Shown here: in pieces, positions 20,284-28,676 of the stretch
How the letters are laid out: every line of letters begins with the position of its first letter
Position numbering within the stretch: position 1 is the stretch's first letter
Assembly: GCF_013340285.1 (NCBI RefSeq)
Contig: NZ_BLVO01000016.1
Location: 173,011 to 237,010, forward strand
Origin: Desulfovibrio subterraneus
GTDB lineage: Bacteria; Desulfobacterota; Desulfovibrionia; Desulfovibrionales; Desulfovibrionaceae
Reading direction: 5' to 3'
Length of the DNA stretch: 64,000 bases
Translations under genes and position numbers: made by a program
Notes under the pieces: generated by a model
Databases searched by the model: none
Told to the model about the DNA's origin: nothing
The model's input: only the letters and a program-made list of their open reading frames with translations

Positions 20284-21111
20284 TTAGAGCCCGAAAAAGC
20301 GCGCGGCGTTTTCCCCGCAGCGAGTCCAGAGTTCTTCCACGGGCAGGCCCAGTTCCTGCGCAACGGTCTGCGCCGTGAAGACGATGTAGGCCGGTTCGTT
20401 GCGCTTGCCGCGATACGGCTGGGGCGAGAGATAGGGGCAGTCCGTTTCCAGCAGCAGGCGGTCTTCAGGAATGACGGAAAGTGCCTCGCGCAGTTCTACG
20501 TTTTTGGGGTAGCTCACGGGGCCGGGGATGGAGATGTGCCAGCCGTTGGCGATAATGCGTTCGGCAAGGCCCATATCTGCGCCGAAGCAGTGCCACAGCA
20601 GGGGATAGCCCTTGAAGCCGCGTTCTTCCAGGATGCGGATGACATCGTCATTGGAATCGCGGGAATGGATGACCACGGGGCGTTCCAGCTCGCGGGCCAT
20701 GGAAAGCTGCATGCAGAAGGTGTGCTGCTGCAGTTCGCGCGGATGATCGTCCCAATAATAGTCGAGGCCGATTTCGCCCACGGCCTTGAGGCGCGGGTCG
20801 TTCAGAAAGGCTTCCTTCATGGCGGCTACGGCATCGGGCGTGCATTTGTCCGCATCACAGGGGTGCAGGCCGAGCAGAAAGAATACGTCATCGCTGCCCG
20901 TAAACAGGTCGCGCTTGGCGTAATAGGCTTCCGGCCCGAGGAACACGTTGCCCATGTGACGCAGGCCTGATCTGCGGGCGCGGTCAAGCACCTGCTGCAG
21001 GTCTTCGGCGTAGGCGTCCAGATCAAGGTGCGCGTGGGATTCCACGCCGGTGTGTGGCAGGTTAAGGGATTCAGGTTCCGGAGCCGGAGTAGTGTTCTTT
21101 TTTTTGGACAT
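20284..21111 (-). CDS. tatD: TatD-family metal-dependent hydrolase
   Basis: 275 residues, TIM-barrel metal hydrolase with nuclease activity in characterised members. Motifs: VESHAHLDLDAYAEDL near residue 24 (HxH), GEIGLDYYWDDHPRELQ (metal Glu), PVVIHSRDSNDDVIRIL, LWHCFGAD, and the C-terminal LLETDCPYLSPQPYRGKRNE. A Lys/Pro/Glu-rich lead of about 20 residues precedes the domain. The ribosome-binding site before ATG 21111 is weak. Upstream partner of the DUF309 gene. Confidence 0.94.
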   Translation of the reverse strand: MSKKKNTTPAPEPESLNLPHTGVESHAHLDLDAYAEDLQQVLDRARRSGLRHMGNVFLGPEAYYAKRDLFTGSDDVFFLLGLHPCDADKCTPDAVAAMKEAFLNDPRLKAVGEIGLDYYWDDHPRELQQHTFCMQLSMARELERPVVIHSRDSNDDVIRILEERGFKGYPLLWHCFGADMGLAERIIANGWHISIPGPVSYPKNVELREALSVIPEDRLLLETDCPYLSPQPYRGKRNEPAYIVFTAQTVAQELGLPVEELWTRCGENAARFFGL

Positions 21112-21583
21112 GGTTGTATAGGTTGTGAGTCAGAGTAAGATGGTTGGTTATTTGCTTGGTAGAATCGTCACCGACTACATTGCGTTCTAATTAGTTCGGC
21201 CCGTTGCCGCTTCCGGACCTTTAGCCGTTAAGTGAGTCTTCGAACTCCATGTTTTGTAAACAAACTTGTGGTGCGTAATTACCTGATTTCCTCGAAGATT
21301 TCTTTCAGCAAAGTGTAGGATGCAGGGGAAACCTCAACTGATACTCTCTTGAGGCCGATTGAATGCGCTTCGCATTCACGGCAGGATCAAACCGTCATGT
21401 AGCGGTAAGCAGGGGCGAGGCAGGGGAGTCCAGAGGGGCCTTGCTGAGGGGCGGCACGCCCCGGCTGAGGCCTCTCTGGCCGCCGGAGGCAGCAACGGGT
21501 AAACCAAGCAAGCACGTAATATGGTCCGATGGACGGCCGCCCAAGATAGAACTCGTCATTATGCCAAGTTCTATCCTTCATCC
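21112..21583. other. 472-bp intergenic region with strong secondary structures
   Basis: No supported gene. The half next to tatD is ordinary mixed sequence and should hold the tatD promoter. The other half is structured: GAATGCG-CTT-CGCATTC at 21361-21377, and a two-part hairpin at 21430-21479 with a 12-bp outer stem (CCAGAGGGGCCT / AGGCCTCTCTGG, one G-T mismatch) around a GGGGCG-GCA-CGCCCC stem. Further along, AGATAGAACT and AGTTCTATCC form an inverted pair (21543-21577). Confidence 0.65.
21430..21479. other. Nested double hairpin
   Basis: Outer arms 21430-21441 and 21468-21479, inner stem 21448-21453 with 21457-21462. Too long and without a T-run for a simple terminator on the minus strand; could be a structured RNA element or the remnant of a mobile repeat. 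Confidence 0.6.
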
Positions 21584-22600
21584 CTAAAATATCGTCCCCC
21601 TCTCAATCTCCCGCCACAACGCCATCACCGCCTCCCGCTGCTTTTCCACAGTATACTCCGCAACCGTTGCGGCACTGTTCTTCCGCAGCGCTGCCAGCTC
21701 GGGGGAGCCGGTCTCAAGCCATGCGGCTGCAAGCTCCAGCGCGTTGGCTGCGGCGGGTACATCGGCATCGGCTACGACCAGCGAATTGCCCTGCCACGGC
21801 ACCTCGCGTTGCGGCCACCACGGGGCATGGCCCCCAAGCTCTGCGGGCATGGCCTGCCGCATGTAATCCCAGCCGCCCATGCCGGAGAATCCGGTCACTA
21901 TGCAGCCGGAGGCAAGTGCCTCAAGCGGGGGCAGGGGGCAGCCTTCGGGAAAGCCGGTCGCAAGAAATATATGGGCATTGCGAAGGGCTTCGGCAACCTG
22001 CTGCGGCGACATGCCGTGAATTTCCACCCAGCGGGCGGGCTGCTTGCCGAGCAGGGCTCTGCGGGCCTCGAATGTCTCGCGTATGCGCACCGCCAGCGCC
22101 TTGTTCTTGCGGGGCATCCACGCAATGGTCGGCACGGGCGTTATTCCTGCTTCGTTCCCCTCATTCGGGGTAAACAGGGTGGTATCAATGCCGGGGCGCA
22201 GCACAGGGCCGCTGCGGCCCGTAACCTGCTGCGTGAACCACGCCACCGGTTCGGAGACATTGAGAAAGGAGACATCAAGCTGCGGCCAGTGCACACCTTC
22301 CGGCAGGGCAGAGAGCAGATACGACCAGTTCTGCACATACACCACGTTGCGGGCCTTGGCCTGCAATCCGGGCATGAGCGCGTTGACCCAGCCTTCCGGC
22401 ACCATCCACACATCGTCCTGTGTCAGGGCAAGGTCCTGCCACTGACAGACGGGTACCCCATCCGGCAAAGGTGTGGCTGCCTCGCGGGGGACAACCTGCA
22501 CGTCAAAGCCGCCGGAAAAGAGATGCCGTGCCACCTGATGCAGAACAGCTACGCCGCCGGTCATGCTCTTGAGCGGGGGCAGAAATATATATGTGCGCAT
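21584..22600 (-). CDS. GT-B fold glycosyltransferase
   Basis: 338 residues. Start MRTYIFLPPLKSMTGGVAVL has the Gly-rich loop common to GT4-type enzymes. Near the C-terminal half, GPVLRPGIDTTLFTPN, PRKNKALAVRI and FPEGCPLPPLEALASGCIVT give the nucleotide-sugar binding pattern of GT4-like enzymes (the E-x7-E-like motif as EGCPLPPLE). Soluble, no membrane segment. GGAG seven bases before ATG 22600. Likely acts in surface polysaccharide synthesis, but no pathway neighbours are adjacent and the substrate is unknown. Confidence 0.85.
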   Translation of the reverse strand: MRTYIFLPPLKSMTGGVAVLHQVARHLFSGGFDVQVVPREAATPLPDGVPVCQWQDLALTQDDVWMVPEGWVNALMPGLQAKARNVVYVQNWSYLLSALPEGVHWPQLDVSFLNVSEPVAWFTQQVTGRSGPVLRPGIDTTLFTPNEGNEAGITPVPTIAWMPRKNKALAVRIRETFEARRALLGKQPARWVEIHGMSPQQVAEALRNAHIFLATGFPEGCPLPPLEALASGCIVTGFSGMGGWDYMRQAMPAELGGHAPWWPQREVPWQGNSLVVADADVPAAANALELAAAWLETGSPELAALRKNSAATVAEYTVEKQREAVMALWREIERGTIF

Positions 22601-23256
22601 GGCGACTCCATTCTGTCGTTATCCGGTCCGGTTCCCGAAGGTTCGGATCTGTGCGGCACTATCCGTTAATGGGGAAAGACTGCACAGGCAGGGACCCCTG
22701 ATGCCGTTTTTCTGTGTACCCTGTGCAAAGGCGTTTGACAAACTCTGCCTGCCGCACAGAAGGCTTACAGCTTGTGTAAAAAAGCACAGACTATTCCACA
22801 GCGCATTTACGAAAAAGAATTTTGCCCACTGCTGTTTTGCACAGTGTATCTCGCTGAATTTTAATTGTTTTATTTTATCACAAAAGCCACTTTTGCCATA
22901 GGGCGCCAGTGCATGGGAGGTTGGGGAGTTTTCCACAGTTTTTTCCCTGTGAAAAGGAGGCAAAAGGGCATTCAGGCATCGCTGCGGGAATTTTTTTTCC
23001 TGATGTTTCTTCTGGTGTTCCGGCCCTCCGCGGGTGTCAAGAAGGCAATGTTGTCAGACTGGGACTGTACAAAAAATACTCCATTGGCTAGAGTCCATTG
23101 CTAGTGGGATTTGGGAATTTAAATTTTTGCTAGATAATATCTAAGAAAAAATCGCCAGTAATTCAAAAGGGTTGATAGAGCGTGTAGCCGGCTGTAACAA
23201 GTCGGCCCTGTTATTGAAATGCGCCCGCAACCCATTCAGGCAACAAGGAAAACACT
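22601..23256. other. A/T-rich leader region upstream of nrdG-nrdD
   Basis: No gene is supported in 656 bases between a leftward and a rightward gene, so two promoters are expected. The sequence becomes strongly A/T-rich from about 22770. An imperfect inverted repeat TTTTCCACAG / CTGTGAAAA lies at 22929-22955. A direct repeat of TCCATTG(G)CTAG is at 23079-23104, and a near-palindrome TAGATAATATCTA lies near 23131-23143. I could not match an NrdR box with confidence. Confidence 0.5.
22929..22955. promoter_or_regulatory. Imperfect inverted repeat, possible operator
   Basis: Arms TTTTCCACAG and CTGTGAAAA separated by a T/C-rich spacer, 300 bases ahead of nrdG. Seen in sequence; function is a guess. 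Confidence 0.3.
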
Positions 23257-23976
23257 GTGTCGGCATCTGCATGGGATTCTATTTTCGGCTTTGAACGAGT
23301 GAGTCTTTGCGACTGGCCCGGCATGAACTCCAGTGTGATTTTCCTCGGCGGCTGCAACATGCGCTGCCCCACCTGCCACAACTACATGCTCGCCTGGCAT
23401 TCCGAATCCATGCCCGTGTATCCCCGCAAGGATATCGAGGGGTACCTCAAGGCACGCCAACGCTGGATTGACGGCGTTGTCATTACCGGTGGCGAGGCTA
23501 CCACCGTTGCCGGTCTCGACGGTCTTATCCGTGACCTGAGCGCCTTGAACATGCCCGTCAAACTCGACACCAACGGTATGCACCCCGAGGTGGTGGAGTC
23601 GCTGCTCGCACAGAATCTTGTGGACCTCTTCGCGGTGGACGTGAAGGGGCCCTATCGCAAATATCCCCAGCTTACCGGCGGCACCACGCAACCGGATGAG
23701 GCAAAACGCAATCTGGAGGCCATCTTTGCCATGGCAAAGGAGCATCCACAGGCGTTTTTGTTCCGTCTTACCCGCGTACCGATCCTTACGGACGAGGACG
23801 TGGAAGAGGCGAGAAGCTATGTGCCCGAAGGGTTTACTTTGAAGTTGCAGAGCTACGTACCACCGAGGAGATCCCATGCCGAAACAGATATTGAAACGGG
23901 ACGGGTGTCTGGAAACCTGGTCCATAGACCGGATTTCGCAAGCCATTCTGAAAGCCCTGAAGGCCAGCGGCATTAA
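23257..23976 (+). CDS. nrdG: Anaerobic ribonucleotide reductase activating enzyme (radical SAM)
   Basis: Radical SAM protein that installs the glycyl radical in NrdD. The cluster motif is CNMRCPTC (CxxxCxxC) near residue 38, preceded by GMNSSVIFLGG; GVVITGGEAT and KLDTNG follow as in the family. GTG 23257 with AAGGA eight bases upstream is the best start. 239 residues. The last 101 bases overlap nrdD in another frame, and the final third (after LQSYVPPRRSHAET) is read through the nrdD start, which is a long overlap. Co-transcribed with nrdD. Longer than minimal NrdG proteins (about 155 residues), closer to the pyruvate formate-lyase activase-like type. Confidence 0.9.
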   Translation: MSASAWDSIFGFERVSLCDWPGMNSSVIFLGGCNMRCPTCHNYMLAWHSESMPVYPRKDIEGYLKARQRWIDGVVITGGEATTVAGLDGLIRDLSALNMPVKLDTNGMHPEVVESLLAQNLVDLFAVDVKGPYRKYPQLTGGTTQPDEAKRNLEAIFAMAKEHPQAFLFRLTRVPILTDEDVEEARSYVPEGFTLKLQSYVPPRRSHAETDIETGRVSGNLVHRPDFASHSESPEGQRH

Positions 23977-25921
23977 GGATCCGCTCCTTGCCCGCCGCAT
24001 GGCCCGCAAGGTGGAGCAGAAGCTTGCAGACACGGAAATAGCACCGCAGGAACAGGTGCAGGACATGGTAGAACAGGTGCTCATGGAGTCCCGCCTCTAC
24101 CATGTGGCCAAGCGGTATATCATATACCGTGAACAGCGCCGCCAGCTGCGCGAGCAGACCGCCGCCTATCTCGATATCAGGGAAACCATCGACAACTACC
24201 TGGACAAGGCCGACTGGCGCGTTCACGAGAACGCGAACATGACGCATTCCTTCCAGGGGTTGATGCTGCACCTTTCCGGCACCCTGCAGGCCAAGTACGC
24301 CCTTGAAAAGTACCCTGTGGAAATCCGCCAGGCGCACGAGCACGGCTATTTCCACATCCACGACCTTTCCTTCGGTCTGGCCGGGTATTGTGCCGGCTGG
24401 AGCCTGCGCGACCTGCTGCTTGAAGGCTTCAATCTTGACGGACGCGCAAGCGCCGGGCCTGCCAAGCACATGGATACCGCGCTGGGGCAGATGATAAACT
24501 TCCTTGGTACGCTGCAGAACGAATGGGCCGGTGCTCAGGCGTTCAATAACGTGGATACCTACCTTGCCCCCTTTGTGCGCAACGACGGCCTCAACTACAA
24601 GCAGGTGCGTCAGGCCATTCAGAAGTTCATCTTCAACCTGAACACCACGTCGCGCTGGGGCGGGCAGAGTCCCTTCACCAACCTGACGCTGGACCTTGTT
24701 GCGCCCAAGCATATCGCCACCGAACCCGTCATCATAGGCGGCAAGTATCTGGATTCTACCTACGGCGAATACGGCGAAGAAATGGCCATGATCAACAAGG
24801 CCTTCCTCGAAGTGATGCTGGCGGGTGACCATGACGGCCGCATATTCTCCTTCCCCATTCCTACGTACAACGTGACCAAGGATTTTCCGTGGGATTCGGA
24901 GATTGGCGACCTGCTCATGCAGCTCACCGCAAAGTACGGGGTTCCCTACTTCCAGAACTTCATCAACTCCGACCTTAATCCGGAAGATGTGCGTTCCATG
25001 TGCTGCCGACTGCAGATGGACCTGCGCGAGCTGCGCAAGAAGACCGGCGGCCTGTTCGGCGCGGGTGACCTGACCGGCTCCATAGGCGTGGTCACGCTCA
25101 ACCTGCCCAAGCTGGCCTATCTTTCCGAAGGGGAAGAGGACTTCCTTGATTTGATCACCGAATACGCTGAACTTGCCAAGGAATCCTTGGAGTTCAAGCG
25201 CAAGATGATTCAGGAAAACCTTGATCGCGGCATGTTCCCGTGGTCTGCCCGCTACCTGAAGAACGGCTTCCGCGCCCACTTCTCCACCATAGGTCTTGTG
25301 GGCGGGCACGAAGCCTGTCTCAACCTGCTGGGCAAGGGCATAGACACCGAGTCCGGCATCCGCCTCATGCAGCGCATGCTGAACCATCTGCGCGACCTCA
25401 CTTCCCGCTATCAGGAAGAAACCGGCAACCTCTACAACCTCGAAGCCACGCCTGCGGAAGGCACCAGCTACCGCCTTGCCCGCATCGACAAGAAACTCTA
25501 CGAGGACATCAAGGCTTCCGGTAACGGCACGCCCTATTACACCAACTCCACCGCGCTGCCCGTGGGTAACACCAACGACGTGTTCTCCGCGCTGGAACAT
25601 CAGGACAAGCTGCAGCCACTTTATACCGGCGGCACCGTGTTCCACACCTATCTCGGCGAAGCCGTGGCAGACCACAAGGCGCTGAAAAAGTTCATCGTAA
25701 AGGCCTTCTCCAAGACCAAGATGCCCTACATCTCCATCACGCCCACCTTCTCCATCTGCAAGGACCACGGGTACCTGCAGGGCGAGCAGGAAAAATGCCC
25801 CACCTGCGGCAACGAAGCGGAAGTATACACCCGAATCGTGGGCTACTACCGCCCCGTTTCTCAGTGGAACAAGGGCAAGCAGATGGAATATGACGATCGC
25901 GTCTGCTACAACGGCATGTAG
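23876..25921 (+). CDS. nrdD: Anaerobic (class III) ribonucleoside-triphosphate reductase
   Basis: Makes deoxynucleotides without oxygen by a glycyl radical. 681 residues. N-terminal ATP-cone (LKRDGCLETWSIDRISQAIL), substrate region NTTSRWGGQSPFTNL, and at the C-terminus the zinc-type CPTCGNEAEV followed by the radical site RIVGYYRPVSQWNKGK. ATG 23876 has GGAG five bases upstream and starts inside nrdG. The order nrdG-nrdD is reversed relative to E. coli. This is the only reductase in the window and fits a strict anaerobe. Confidence 0.96.
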   Translation: MPKQILKRDGCLETWSIDRISQAILKALKASGIKDPLLARRMARKVEQKLADTEIAPQEQVQDMVEQVLMESRLYHVAKRYIIYREQRRQLREQTAAYLDIRETIDNYLDKADWRVHENANMTHSFQGLMLHLSGTLQAKYALEKYPVEIRQAHEHGYFHIHDLSFGLAGYCAGWSLRDLLLEGFNLDGRASAGPAKHMDTALGQMINFLGTLQNEWAGAQAFNNVDTYLAPFVRNDGLNYKQVRQAIQKFIFNLNTTSRWGGQSPFTNLTLDLVAPKHIATEPVIIGGKYLDSTYGEYGEEMAMINKAFLEVMLAGDHDGRIFSFPIPTYNVTKDFPWDSEIGDLLMQLTAKYGVPYFQNFINSDLNPEDVRSMCCRLQMDLRELRKKTGGLFGAGDLTGSIGVVTLNLPKLAYLSEGEEDFLDLITEYAELAKESLEFKRKMIQENLDRGMFPWSARYLKNGFRAHFSTIGLVGGHEACLNLLGKGIDTESGIRLMQRMLNHLRDLTSRYQEETGNLYNLEATPAEGTSYRLARIDKKLYEDIKASGNGTPYYTNSTALPVGNTNDVFSALEHQDKLQPLYTGGTVFHTYLGEAVADHKALKKFIVKAFSKTKMPYISITPTFSICKDHGYLQGEQEKCPTCGNEAEVYTRIVGYYRPVSQWNKGKQMEYDDRVCYNGM

Positions 25922-26042
25922 GCTGAGTTGTGGAGAGGGAAGAAAGAGAAGAGTAAGAATGCTCCGCAGGCCAAAGGGGGTAACCCCCTTTGGAAACCCT
26001 GAAAGGGTGTGGTATAATGCTGCGGGGATATATCGAAAGTAT
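25922..26042. other. Spacer after nrdD with a short G-run/C-run hairpin
   Basis: Holds AAAGGGGG-TAA-CCCCCTTT at about 25974-25992 beside GCTCCGCAGGCC, then CCCTGAAAGGG at 25998-26008. These GC hairpins resemble the other intergenic modules but lack a T-run. No gene is seen. Confidence 0.5.
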
Positions 26043-26246
26043 AAGGCCGGAAGCGTGAGCTTCCGGCCTTAGTTATGTCGTATCAAGTGTCACAGTAAGC
26101 CGAGGCTGTTGTTTTAAAACGAGAGTTACTCGCTTACACGGGTGCAGGGGGATTATCCCCCTGCCGGGTGGAGGGCAGAGCCCTCCCCGCCGGAGGCTCC
26201 CTCGACGTCAAAAAGGCCGGAAGCGCATGCTTCCGGCCTTTTTGTA
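26043..26246 (+). repeat. Terminator-nested intergenic repeat, copy D
   Basis: Bracketed by two versions of the same hairpin, AAGGCCGGAAGC / GCTTCCGGCCTT (26043-26070 and 26214-26241). Inside, CAGTAAGCCGAGGCTG, a TTTTAAAACGAGA stretch, TCGCTTACACGGGTGCAGG, the G-run/C-run hairpin (GGGGGATTATCCCCC) and GCCGGAGGC match copies A to C. This copy is shortened in its first part. Confidence 0.82.
26214..26246 (-). terminator. Bidirectional terminator between nrdD and the chemoreceptor
   Basis: AAGGCCGGAAGC / GCTTCCGGCCTT with T-runs on both strands, 23 bases from the chemoreceptor stop. Confidence 0.88.
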
Positions 26247-26268
26247 TTCATGGCAAGCAGCGCCGCTG

Positions 26269-28302
26269 CTAGCTGTTTTCCTGCTGTATCTGCTCGATGA
26301 TGCCCTTGAGGTGCTGTGCCTGCGAGGCAAGCTCCACAACGGCCTGAGCGGACTGGTTCATGGCGCTGTTGGTTTCGCCGGAGATGGTGTTCACCTCTTC
26401 CACTGCGCGGTTGATCTGCTCGGATGCGGCAGACTGTTCTTCGCAGGCGGTGGCAATGCCGTTCACCTGATCGGAGACATTGTCCACAAGCGAGACAATG
26501 GTGGAAAGGGCGGCTCCGGCGTTCTGGGCCTTGTCCGCCACGTTGCCGAACTGCACCACGGTGTCGGAAAGCTGGGCCATGTTGTGGCGGGTTCCCTGCT
26601 GGATGCCGGAAATGGTCTGTCCCACTTCCTTGGTGGCGTGCATGGTCTTTTCCGCCAGCTTGCGCACTTCGTCCGCAACCACGGCGAATCCGCGACCGGC
26701 ATCGCCTGCGCGGGCCGCTTCAATGGCGGCGTTCAGGGCGAGCAGGTTGGTCTGGTCGGCAATGTCGGAGATCACGTCCATGATGGCGCCGATTTTCTCC
26801 GCACTGGTGCCGAGCACATTCATGCCTGCTTCCAGTTCCTGCGACTGGGCGCGCACCTCGGCAATGGCCTTAAGCACGGAATCCATGGCCTGCGTGCCGC
26901 TCAGGGCGTTCTCTCGCGCTTCCTTGGCTGTGCTGGCCGCCTGACCTGCGCTGCGGGCCACCTCCAGCACGGATGCGTTCATTTGCTCCATGGCTGCGGC
27001 GGTTTCGCCTGTGCGCTGGCTCTGTATTCTGCTGCCGTTTGACGACTGCTCTATCTGGGCAGAAAGCTGTTCGGATGCGGACGAAAGCGAAACCGCTATG
27101 CCCTCAAGGTTGCCTGCTGCCTGCAGCATGCCTTCGCGCTTGGCCATATCGGCCTGACGCTGTGCTTCTTCGGCCTTCTGCATGGCAAGGTGTGCCTTCT
27201 GGGTTTCCTCTTCCGCATGGCGCGATTCTTCCTGCGCCTCCTGTATCTTGGACTTGAGCGCTACCACCATTGTGCGCAGGGCTTCCGCAAGGGTGCCAAT
27301 TTCGTCGTTGGTGCGTACATCAAGGGTTTTGCTCAGGTCGCCTTCCGCAACGGCCGAGGCGAACGAGGTGGTGGCGGTAAGCGGCCTGGATATGCTGCGC
27401 GCCATGATCCAGCCCAGAAGCAGCACAAGGGGCACAAGGATGCCGATGACGATGAGCGACGAGCTGGTCACGGACTGCTCCGTGGCGATGATTACGTTCA
27501 TGGGCGCGGCAATGGCCCACATGCCGATGGTGTCGCCCTTGGTGTTGAGAATGGGCCAGTAGGCACCCTGATACTGTGTTCCGAGAACATTGAGCTGATC
27601 AAGATACAGCTCGCCGTTGTCGAATACGGTGTGCAGCACCTTGGGGTTATCCATGGGGGTGCCGATGGCCCGTCTGCCGTTCTGGCTGATGGTGGTCATG
27701 AAGCGGGTGTTGCCCTTGAAGACGGTGACTTCAAGGTCGGTAAACTTCTTGATGTTGTCCACAAAGTGCTCAGAGGCAAGCGATTCGCCTATGGATATGG
27801 TTCCTATGACCCTGCCTTGATGCATAACGGGAGCTGTTCCCCGCATGGTGAAGGGGATGACGTTGCCCTCTATGATGCCGACGGAGCTTTCGCCCTTAAG
27901 GGCGCTGCGCACGGTATCCTGCCCCGCGGCGGAGTCTCCGGATTTGTCCGAATGCCCGCGGGCGAGGACAATGCCGTTTGCATCGGTGAGGGTGGCAAAA
28001 TCAGCGCCGACATCCTTCATGAAGTCACGCAGAAGTGCCAGCGTTGTATCGTGAGAGCCATTTTCGATTGCGTTAATGAGAACTTCTTCCTTTGCAATCA
28101 ACTGTGCTTCTTGCAGCGTTGTATCAAGAGATTCGTTGATGGTGTGGTCAACCACCTTTTTCATTATACCAATGTTCTTGACCGCCTCTTCTTCAAACCC
28201 TCTATGCATATATGTCTGGATTGTGAAGAAAATAGAGGCTGTTACGACAATGGTGCTGCCCAGAACCAGTGCCAACAGTTTTTGACCGATTGTAAGTTTC
28301 AT
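26269..28302 (-). CDS. Methyl-accepting chemotaxis protein with Cache sensor
   Basis: 677 residues. Membrane segment about 7-28, periplasmic Cache-type sensor about 35-270 ([38 protein letters not shown]), second membrane segment about 282-303, HAMP about 305-360, a Gln/Glu/Ala-rich coiled coil, and the signalling domain with the highly conserved tip [20 protein letters not shown] followed by [18 protein letters not shown]. It controls flagellar motor switching through CheA/CheW, neither of which is in the window. No C-terminal CheR pentapeptide is seen (ends QQENS). The upstream region holds a perfect inverted repeat. Confidence 0.95.
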   Translation of the reverse strand: MKLTIGQKLLALVLGSTIVVTASIFFTIQTYMHRGFEEEAVKNIGIMKKVVDHTINESLDTTLQEAQLIAKEEVLINAIENGSHDTTLALLRDFMKDVGADFATLTDANGIVLARGHSDKSGDSAAGQDTVRSALKGESSVGIIEGNVIPFTMRGTAPVMHQGRVIGTISIGESLASEHFVDNIKKFTDLEVTVFKGNTRFMTTISQNGRRAIGTPMDNPKVLHTVFDNGELYLDQLNVLGTQYQGAYWPILNTKGDTIGMWAIAAPMNVIIATEQSVTSSSLIVIGILVPLVLLLGWIMARSISRPLTATTSFASAVAEGDLSKTLDVRTNDEIGTLAEALRTMVVALKSKIQEAQEESRHAEEETQKAHLAMQKAEEAQRQADMAKREGMLQAAGNLEGIAVSLSSASEQLSAQIEQSSNGSRIQSQRTGETAAAMEQMNASVLEVARSAGQAASTAKEARENALSGTQAMDSVLKAIAEVRAQSQELEAGMNVLGTSAEKIGAIMDVISDIADQTNLLALNAAIEAARAGDAGRGFAVVADEVRKLAEKTMHATKEVGQTISGIQQGTRHNMAQLSDTVVQFGNVADKAQNAGAALSTIVSLVDNVSDQVNGIATACEEQSAASEQINRAVEEVNTISGETNSAMNQSAQAVVELASQAQHLKGIIEQIQQENS

Positions 28303-28376
28303 CTGCCTGTTTCTCTTTTAGTTACAAGTGTGCGTGCTCACTCAATAGATGTGTAATTCTCTAGCTATTTTCTATT

Positions 28377-28392
28377 ATAACGGCAACGTTAT
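28377..28392 (-). promoter_or_regulatory. Perfect inverted repeat at the chemoreceptor promoter
   Basis: ATAACG-GCAA-CGTTAT. On the minus strand the end of this palindrome overlaps a TATAAT-like -10 box, about 75 bases before the chemoreceptor start. Its placement suggests a repressor operator; the regulator is unknown. Confidence 0.45.
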
Positions 28393-28494
28393 TATAAATG
28401 AAAGTAATTTTCTATAAACATGGCTCGTTCAAGAAAAGCTGTAAGGTTGCATGCACGCACCTGTTTGAAGGGGAGTGCGGCAAGCATAGAAATA

Positions 28495-28519
28495 GGGCGG
28501 GCCGATCACCGGCCCGCCC
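28495..28519 (-). terminator. Terminator of the phoR gene
   Basis: GGGCGGGCCG / CGGCCCGCCC stem with a short loop; the minus strand continues as TATTTCT, so the T-tail is imperfect. Confidence 0.7.
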
Positions 28520-28676
28520 TGACGATTCTGTGAAATGCTATGCTTGAATGTGTTGCCTGGTATCTGGATATGAATTTGGGGGAAACAGCAAGGTAATCAG
28601 CTTGTCCGCGGCCTGTCAGCTGTCCGGCACGGTGCGCAGGTCTCAGCATGCGCGGCAAATAATGGCTGCGCTGCGG

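Larger units (their letters stand above)
28303..28676. other. Intergenic region with chemoreceptor promoter and phoR terminator
   Basis: No gene. The half next to the chemoreceptor is A/T-rich and holds its leftward promoter with a TATAAT-like box overlapping an inverted repeat (28377-28392). The other half holds the terminator of phoR at 28495-28519. Confidence 0.6.

Noticed and set aside
21235..21262. tRNA-like T-loop (TCTTCGAACTCC)
   Set aside because: No acceptor, D or anticodon arms could be folded around it.
21363..21587. 74-codon open frame in the structured intergenic region
   Set aside because: It runs through the hairpins with Arg/Gly-rich low-complexity translation and has no ribosome-binding site.
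23834..25768. 644-codon open frame antisense to nrdD
   Set aside because: nrdD is a certain gene over the same bases. The antisense frame is a by-product of high GC at third codon positions, and its translation shows no domain.
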